Positions 14,401 to 23,400 of a stretch of DNA of 64,000 nt are shown here, piece by piece. Each line of letters begins with the position of its first letter. Position 1 is the first letter of the stretch. A program made the translations under genes and the position numbers. Source of the stretch: Apostichopus japonicus (taxonomy: Eukaryota > Echinodermata > Holothuroidea > Aspidochirotida > Stichopodidae); contig NC_092572.1 in NCBI RefSeq assembly GCF_037975245.1, positions 23,792,489 through 23,856,488 of the forward strand. The letters are read 5' to 3'. Below the pieces are notes generated by a model, which saw only the letters and a list, made by a program, of their open reading frames with translations, was not told the DNA's origin and made no database searches.

Positions 14401-17400
14401 TGTCCTTCGAGGCTGGCGTATGTGGTGCCCGTGGTAGTATGAACAGACGGTCGGACGTACGGATTTGTTTGGTTCTGTCCAGATATATTCGTAATGCCCG
14501 TACTGGGCACCAACGTCGGTCCTCTTTGATGGTTGTGAACGATCCGATCGATGGCAGGAAAATTTCCTCCGGGGAAAGGTCATAGATTGGTTCTTTGCGA
14601 GGAAGGCTGGGTCAGGAAGCAGCCTCATCCCGTCGTTGTCGAATCTCATGTAGTCCCTTTTTATGGTTAGGGCATGAATGCCGCTCCGACGCCGGGCCGA
14701 TGCTGCCGCCAGTAGGAACAGGGTTTTCCTAGTCAGGTCCTCTAGTGAGGACGCCCTGATCGGCTCGTATGGTGGTTTGGCTAAAGCTGACAGGACCTCG
14801 TCGAGTGACCACGTCGGGGGTAGTGTCCTCGTCGAGCCACTGGTGTGAAAGAATCCTCTGATGATTTTTGTGAGGTCCAGTTTGTCGCCTACTGTTGAAC
14901 CGTCTGGGAGGCCCTTGTGTATGGCCCCGATGGCTGAGCGGTAATTGCGGATGGTTGAGGCCGCTCTGCCCTCTTCAAAGAGTAGAGTGAAGAAGGCGGC
15001 TATCTCCCCGAGAGAAGCCTCCACGGGATTGCAAGCATTGTCTGTTGCCCATTGGTTGAACCTGGCGAGTCTGGAATCGTAAGTCCTGACTGTGGACTCG
15101 TGCCAGGCTCTCGTTGCATACTCCGCAGCTTTTGCAGGAACTCCCTTCTGACGTAGGTCCCTGCGGAGAGTTTCCATGCACAGAGCTGGATGTTTGGGAT
15201 CCCTCTGTCGGCCTCTGTCTGGCCTCGCAGGACGATTGCCCTGGGTGGGAGTCTGAGAGGGTAGTCGACAAGCAGCTCCATTATCAGAGGAAACCACGTT
15301 TGGTTCGGCCAATACTGTGCGAGTAGGAGCATGGTTGCGTCTGAGTCTCTGAGTGTTGCCAGCACCTTGCGAATTAGGACGAACGGTGGAAACACGTACA
15401 GGTACAGGTCCGCCCACGGGAACGAGAATGCATCCACTTTCCAGAATTTCGGGATCTTGAAATTCGTTGCTGATGCGAAGAGGTCGATGCTCAGGCGGTT
15501 GAAGATCTGGAGCGTCCAGTTCGCCCAGTGTTGGGTTATCTCCCACTCGTTCGGGCTCGTGGTTCGCGAGAGGATATCCGCTGGCTGATTGTCTACTCCC
15601 GCTAGGTGTGACACCGTGAGGGAGATGTTCAGGCTGTCGCATAGATGGAGCAGCTCCCAAATTATCTCAGTGAGTGTTCGTGAGCGGGTCCCGCCTTCCT
15701 TGTTGACATAGGCCACTGTCGTTGAGTTGTCTGTCCTCACGTAAACTGCGTGGCCCCTCAACTCCTTTTGCCATGCTCTCACAGCGTTGAGGATGGCATT
15801 GGCCTCCAGTGCGTTGAAGTGACCATGTCGGCCAGCGGAGTGGGACCGTGAAGGTGGTGAGAGGGTGGGTTTGTAGATAATCCACCTCACTAATCCCTGG
15901 CTGCTTAACGGAGCCCAGGGAGTTACTCAGCAAACACCAAAGTGTTATTAAACGTTTCGTCTTCTGTCATGATAACGTTATTTGTGGTGTAAGAAATATG
16001 TCACCGAAACGTTTTCAGGCTATTATTCCAAACAATTTTCGTTAGGACATTAATATAACCTTGATATAACATTAATATCTCATAGACACGCTATGTCGAC
16101 GTTCTCACACAACACATTTAACGTAATAAACACGTATTAAATGTTAAGATAACGTACCCGTTACTTCAAATCCCTTCACGTCGAGATGTGTCCATTTCGT
16201 AGTTCAGTAAAGGTTTCCAACTTCCTATCGAAACCACCTAGCGCATAGTCACGACTAGGCCATCAGGTGCTACGAAATGCAATTCTGCTTAAAATGTCGG
16301 AACATCGAACATTATTCATGAAGCGCCTACTGTATGTTTGGGGCGTGTTATCGTTTGTAACTTTGCTGGGGTTCTATCCTACCCCTTTTCCAACTTACTA
16401 ATGCGTTTGTCTTGGTAATTCACCAAAGAAATAGAGAGGCTTACTCCGTGGGATCGCTCACGTATTCGACAGCTCGTTGCAGCAAACGTTGAGCTCACAC
16501 GTGGCAAGCCAGGTGCCTGCTTGGCGCCTTCTCTCTTAACAAATGTACAGCGTGTACACATTCCTGGCAGTTTGCCCAGGTTCTTAAGTTTTCGTTTTTC
16601 CCTAGCACTTTGCCAGGTTTGCCAGGTGGCTGCTTGGCCCCCGTCCTCTCTTAACAAATGTTCAGTGTTGAACATGGCGAAAAATTATAATTGGAGAGGA
16701 GTATAATTAGCGAGGAGAATATGACCCATGAATGCCCAGGAAATCTATGTCATGTCCTGGTTTCCGCTGGTACCAGTTAAACACACATTTGGGATGTGTG
16801 GCGATTAATGGTATAGCGATTGCAGTGTTTCTCCGCAATTGATTTGAACCTGTCGTCGCAGCTCAAGCTGCTAGTTCCGGGGGCAACACTCCCCCGATGT
16901 AGGAGACTTTCCCTCCTCCGTAACCCCGAAATCTCGGGGTCGACCTCGTCGTCTAGGCCGGACAGGCTGAATGGCGCTCTGCAAACCAGAACGTCCTCAC
17001 CGGGGAACAAATCAGGTTCCATTCTTTGGTCTGGGATTGATCGTGGTGTCGCGGCCGGGCTGGCCGTGGGTTGCGATCGCTCCTCGGCCCCGATGTCTGT
17101 GTTCAGTGCCCGTCTTTGTCCTTCCCTCTCTGAGGCTGGGGATGAGTATATCTCCCTTAGCCGTGGGGACCTGGCTCGGGGCCGGCCCAGCAGATGTTAC
17201 TCTCATCGGCACCAAGCCTCGGGACCGGGCGCGGCTCCGGTTAGGAGATCTGCAGGCCGGGCTTCTGCCCCTGCTACCCCCTTCTGGGGGCCCAGCAGTT
17301 GTTATTCTCGTCGGCTCCCGGCTCCGGGACCGGCTCTGGGTTCGGAGTGGGACTTTGGTTCCGGGCTCCCTCTGGAGTCTCGTCGGACCCCGGACCTCCG

Positions 17401-20400
17401 GAAACCATCTCTGGGGCCCCAGCAGTCGATTGTAGCTCCGGTTCCCGGCTTTGGGGCCGGTCTCGGATCCGACGTGGAACCTCACTTCCCCACTCCCTCT
17501 GGGATCTCGCCGGACCCGTGGTCTCACCGGACCCGGGGTCTCGCCGGACCCGGGCTCCTGGAGCCCATCTCTGTGTGTGTACCACGCCGGGTACCACTCT
17601 CCTCGACCCGAACATTTTGTCTGTTCCGGTCGGGCCAGACATCGCTGGTTCGGTATTCCTGGTCTTCCGTGGGATCGTCCCCGGATAGAGCCGCATCCTG
17701 CCCAGGTCGTCCTGGCTCCCAGGTCTCTGGGAGTCTCTCCATGCTCTGGCTCCGGCTCCCCGAGGGCCGGACCTTCCGGCCTACCCAGGTCCTGGGTTGG
17801 GCCAGCCTCCTGGCTGGCTCCTTGAGTTCACAGCTACTTCGGCCACCCACTCGTGATCCTGGGCCGGCTCAGCCTCCTGGCTGGCCTCCCGAGTCAGGCT
17901 TTAAGGCCTACTCCGTGCAAGCACGGCTACTTCGGCCACCCGCTCTGGATCATGTTGCGACCCTCCTGGGTTCCGGCAGGCTTCCTGGCTCCTGGCTTCC
18001 TGCCTACCCAGGTCCTGGGTCGAGCCAGCCTCCTGGCTGGCTCCTCGAGTTGGGCTTGAAGGCCTACTCCGTGCAAGCACAGCTACTTCGGCCACCCACT
18101 CGTGATCCTGGGCCGGCTCAGCCTCCTGGCTGGCCTCCCGAGTCGGGCTTAAAGTCCTACTCCGTGCAAGCACGGCTACTTCGGCCACCCGCTCTGGGTC
18201 ATGTTTCGACCCTCCTGGGTTCCGGCAGGCTTCCTGCCTACCCAGGTCCTGGGTCAAGCCAGCCTCCTGGCTGGCTCCTCGAGTTGGGCTTGAAGGCCTA
18301 CTCCGTACAAGCACGGCTACTTCGGCCACCCACTCGTGATCCAGGGACGGCGCAGCCTCCTGGCTGGCCTCCCGAGTCGGGCTTAAAGGCCTACTCCGTG
18401 CATGCACGGCTACTTCAGCCACCCGCTCTGGATCATGTTGCGACCCTCCTGGGTTCCGGCAGGCTTCCTGGCTCCTGGCTTCCTGCCTACCCAGGTCCTG
18501 GGTCGAGCCAGCCTCCTGGCTGGCTCCTCGAGTTGGGCTTGAAGGCCTACTCCGTGCAAGCACGGCTACTTCGGCCACCCACTCGTGATCCAGGGACGGC
18601 TCAGCCTCCTGGCTGGCCTCCCGAGTCGGGCTTAAAGGCCTACTCCGTGCAAGCACGGCTACTTCAGCCACCCGCTCTGGATCATATTGGGACCCTCCTA
18701 GGTCTCGACTGGAGGCGGATACTCTGGGCCTCTTAGGCTTCTTCGCCGGTGCTTTCCTGGCTCCCTGGAGCCGAGTTGTCTCGGTCTTTCTTCAGGGCTT
18801 TGTCCGCCAACCAGTCCTCCACTTCCTTCCATATCTGGGAACATGTGGTTCCTGGGAACATGTGGTTCTGGGAACATGTGATCCATATCTGGGAACATGT
18901 GGTAAAGCAAATCATGCACACATATAGGTAGACAGACTGTCTATCAGAGCCGGGAACACCGGACAACTGTAAATCTTAATTGCTCCACAAATTTCCCGCC
19001 AAAACAATGGAAAGTGGCGGGAATGAGCGAGCACCTCTGTGTACCGGAACTAAGCTTAGTGCCGGGGATACCGGACTACCTAAGTGCTAACACAATTCCC
19101 AGTTGCAAAGTCCGCGATTTTAAGGGGGAAATGGCAAGAAACATACATGTATACATATAATACGCATATAGTCAATGAACCCCCGACACTAGGGCCGGGA
19201 ATACCGGACAACCTAAGTGCCGAACCAAATCCCAAGTTAACGAAATACCCCTGTAAGGTGATCGAAGCTGTGGACAATTGGACATCGAATCTAAAGCGAC
19301 AACCGCAACCGAGCTTGTAGCAAAGTAGCAAGGCCCCGCGGCCTAAATGCTACCAAGCTAGGCTATCCTAATGAACAAGAAGTAGCTAAGGCCTCAACTG
19401 CCCGCCCGCTACAGTGTGTTAGGCTCTGCCGCCTAAGCTGACAAAACTGACAAAATTTTCAGTGCAAAATTTTACTTATGAAAAAAGAAGGATACCCGAC
19501 AGAATCGGCTTGATTCTGTTGCTGGCCGCTTGTTGATGATGTTTCTTCAATTTCAATGGTTATGGTAGATGTTATCGTTAGAAAATACGAATTAGAAAAT
19601 TCATGAGCCAAAATAAGACCAAACTCTTTGAATTCTGGCAAATAAGAGGAAGAGCAGGGTGGGTGGCCAGTTGGGGTATGGTAGAATTTGCCAGTGTGGG
19701 ACTAGTAGGCTAGATAAGGGGGGGGGGCGCTGTGTAAGTATGAGATAGGTAGAGGAGTGAAGTAGACTGTACACTTAACCATCAGTATACCTTGGGTTAG
19801 TAATAATATTGAGAAAGAAAGGGGTAGGATCAGGATTGCTGCTAATGTGCAAGCATTGATTCATGCATGTTGAAAAACTTTCATGCTATAAATGGTTTTA
19901 ATGTTGCAGTAAACTATTTTTGTTTTACAAGACAAAAATGACATATGACAATTTGATCATCAACCTAATGCTTACTATAATAATAAAAGCTTAGGCCCCC
20001 TGTGATTTTTAATTACTACCTTTAGAAATCATCTGCAAAGACTCCCAAGCTTGACGTAACAATGAATTCCCCTTTTCTCTTGCAGTGCTATGAAATAATG
20101 GCCAATTAAACAGCAAGAAACAAATGTAATGTTTCAGCAATCAAAACATCCCCATTCAGATATTTCTCTTTCAGCTTGGATTCATGTCAGAAAAATCCTG
20201 TTTTGTAAAAACAAATATTGTTTTTCGTAAATATTCTTCATATTTTTACTTGGATTCAGAAATGTCTATATCCTGTACACCTCATGAGATGTACAAGACA
20301 TAATGAAATGAAAGTTGGAGTGTATGCCAACTTTCATTTGAAACCATAGAAGGTATGTACCCACCTTCTTCTTCCATTGTCAGTGGTTGCTTAAAGTGTG

Positions 20401-23400
20401 CTGATGAAGAGCTGCCAATGGATGAATAGCTTCCTTTACCTACAAAGAATTAAAATAGTAAACAATGCATCAATTTCCAAAGAAATAAAGAGAAACATTA
20501 TTAGAACTGATTGAAACTTAAAATCTCATTTTGCATTGAGTTTGTCCTGAGCTGGTGTATTTACCTCTGAAAGCAAAGAAGGGACATCCTGACCCAGTTA
20601 AGGCCCGGGACAATTATTTCACTGGGGCCCATTCTTTTAAGACGTCATACATTCGTGGTGCATTTATGGCATTGATGAAGTTTTCTGGGGGCAAGAAGCC
20701 ATGGCTTGAATCATCCTTACCCATACATACTGGGTTCCCATGAAAGACATCAGGCCCCCATGTCTGTAGCCCCACCTGACCCACCCTGTTGTCAGGTCAT
20801 CTGTTTATACTTAAAACAAAATTCCAGTGATTGATGTTGATTGTTTGACAAAGTTACTGGAAATTATCCATTTTTGCAAAAGCATATCCTACTAGCAGGT
20901 TTATTTTATTTTAAACTTGGTGAAATTTCATGCATCTTGACAACCTTTATACTTTCATAGTTTATTGTTGCAGTTAAATGTTTTTGTATTACAAGACAAA
21001 TGACATATTACAATTAATCATCAAAATGCTGCTAACTATGCTTTTTAATGCTTAGCTCCCCTGTGATTTGTAATGACTAAATTTAGAAATCATGTTCCAA
21101 AGACTCCCAAATTTGATGTAACAATTAATACTCCTTTTCTCTCTCAGTACTATGAAAACAGGCCATTTTAACAATAAGGAACAAACGTAATGTTTCAGCA
21201 AGCAACATACCCGAACTCAGGTACTTCTCATTCACCTTGATTCATGTCAGAAGAATGCTTGTTTGGACGAAAAACATTTTTTTCCATAAATATTCTTCAT
21301 ATATTTACTTGGGTTGAGAAATGTCTATATATCTTGTTCACCTCATGAGTTGTACAGGACATCATGAAATGAAGGTTGGCGTGCTGGCCAACTTTCAGTT
21401 TAAACCATACAAGGTATGTACCCACCTTCTTCTTCTCTTACTGTCAATTTGCTACTTCTCCTCTGAAGTACCGAGCGATAAGGCCTGGTACCTGAAAGTT
21501 CAACATTTTGGTACCTGGTACCTGAAAGTAGCAATATTCCAGTGATTGATGTTCATTGTTTACATAGTTACTGGAAATTATCCATCTTTGTAAAAGCATA
21601 TGCTACTAGTAGTTTTATTTTAATTTAAACTTGGTGAAACTTAATGAATGCATCTGTTAGCACCCCAGTTTGTTAAGTGAAGGCAAGTTAGCTTTTATTA
21701 ATTCAAAAGATAAAAATGATTTATCCCTTGAGGAAATAACTTTCTTACACCTTGATAAACTAACACATGCAGAGAACATAGACAATAAATCGCCAAAATG
21801 AATCACATTTCACGGAAATGAAAAGTTATGCCTTTTAAGAACCTCTGCCATGATGATATCACATCCTGTTGCAAGGACTCAACATCATCATACCATAAGG
21901 AAGAAATTAAATAATAGTTTACATTCAAACATCAGTATATCTAGGGTTAGTAATAATATTGAGAAAGAAAGGAGTAGCATCATGATTCCTGCTATCGTAC
22001 AAGCATTGACTTTCATTCATATTGACAACCATTATGCTTTCATGATTTTAATGTTGCAATAAACTGTTTTTGTATTACAAGACAAATGATATATGACAAT
22101 TTGATCATCAACATACTGTTATTAACTATGCTCATGAAACCTTAGACCACCTGTGATTTTTAATTACTATTTTAGAAATCATCTTGCAAAAACTCCCAAA
22201 TGTGACGTAGCAAGTCATGCTCCTTCCCTCGTTCAGTACTATGAAAATAAGTAACAAAAGTAATGTCTTAGCAAGCAGAAATACCACCACTCGGGTACTT
22301 CTCATTCAGCTTTGTTTCACTCAGAAGGCTTGTTTGGACGGAAAACATTATTAGGGTTGAGAAATGTCTATATCCTGTACACCTCATTAGGTGTACATAC
22401 TGACCAAGTGAAATGAAAGTTGGAGTGTATGCCAACTTTCATTTAAAACCATAGAAGGTATGTACCCACCTTCTTCTTGCCTAAGGAGAGTTGGTGAAGG
22501 ACTGCGAATAGATGACTTGCTTCCTTCACCTTCAAAGAAACATAACAGTAAAATATGCATTCATTTCCCAACATAGTAAATAGAAACAAAATTATACTTG
22601 TTTTAATCTTCGTGTCTTGTATTGCATTGAGTTTGTCCTGAGCTGGTGTACTTACCTCCAAAAGGAAAGTAGGAACATCCAGACCCAGGTTAAGTCCAGG
22701 ACAATTAGGTCCCTGGGCCTCATTATTTTAAGATGTCATACATTCATAGTACATTGATGGCATATATGAAGATTTCTTCTGGGAAAAGGAAGCCATGACT
22801 TGATCCATCCATCCCATGCATACTGGGGTCCCATGAAAGACATCAGGCCCCATGTTTGTAGCCCCACCTGACCCAACCCTGTCGTCATGCATGGTACCTG
22901 AAAGTATCATCTGTTTATACTTTGAACAAAATTCCAGTGCTTGATGTTCATAGTTTGACAAAGTTACTGAAAATGATTCATCTTTGCGAAAGCATATGCT
23001 ACTAGCAGTTTTATTTAATTTAAACTTGGTAAAACTTAATGAAATAAACCTGTCAGCACCCCAGTTTGTTAAGTCATGATGGCAATTTAGCTTATTTTAC
23101 TTCAACAGATACAAATGATTAATCCCTTGAGGAAATAACTTTCCTGCACCTTGATGAACTTATACATGCAGAAGCATTGACAATTAAATACCCGAAATGT
23201 ATCACATTTCAAGGAAATAAAAATAACCATTTTAATTGGAAGTTACACCTTTAAAGAACCTCTGTCATGATGAAATCACATCCTGTTGTACAAGTAAGGA
23301 CTCATTGTCATCGTACCAAGAGGATAAGTACACATTACCACATCAGTATATTTTGGGTAAGTAATGATATTGAGAAAGGGAAGGGGAAGCAGCAGGATTC

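Larger units (their letters stand above)
16800..18966 (-). pseudogene. DIRS gag-like region, frameshifted
   Basis: The sense strand is open in pieces: 18966-18733 ending IWKEVEDWLADKALKKDRDN, then another frame with KKPKRPRVSASS and the repeat block to 17901, then Arg/Pro/Gly-rich frames to about 16780. Low-complexity Arg/Ser/Pro-rich protein at this position fits a DIRS gag. The frame breaks near 18740. The opposite strand carries a 638-codon open frame (16820-18736) with no recognisable domain, probably a by-product of GC-rich repeats. Confidence 0.55.
13800..19768 (-). mobile_element. DIRS-type tyrosine-recombinase retrotransposon, defective
   Basis: A 5.97-kb element read on the minus strand, start at 19768 and end at 13800. 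It has inverted terminal repeats (19630-19751 and 13839-13957), unequal outer extensions, and an internal complementary region (14029-14110) joining the complements of both outer ends. That structure is diagnostic of DIRS elements, which replicate through a circle and integrate with a tyrosine recombinase, leaving no target duplication. Coding order is gag-like repeats, RNase H, then recombinase. The reverse transcriptase expected between gag and RNase H is absent, replaced by a MITE copy and unassigned sequence. It carries a frameshift and is not autonomous. It is much more GC-rich than its surroundings and sits within one unit of the Gene A array. Confidence 0.88.

Noticed and set aside
14244-15588. 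Plus-strand frames across 14.2-15.6 kb
   Set aside because: They are shadows of the recombinase and RNase H, which are on the minus strand with clear motifs.
16379-16675. 98-codon minus frame as part of DIRS gag or RT
   Set aside because: No RT motif is present. The frame covers a small internal duplication and looks accidental.
16820-18736. Longest open frame of the window as a host gene
   Set aside because: It lies antisense to a DIRS gag region, consists of tandem GC-rich repeats, has no domain, and ends within the element's borders.
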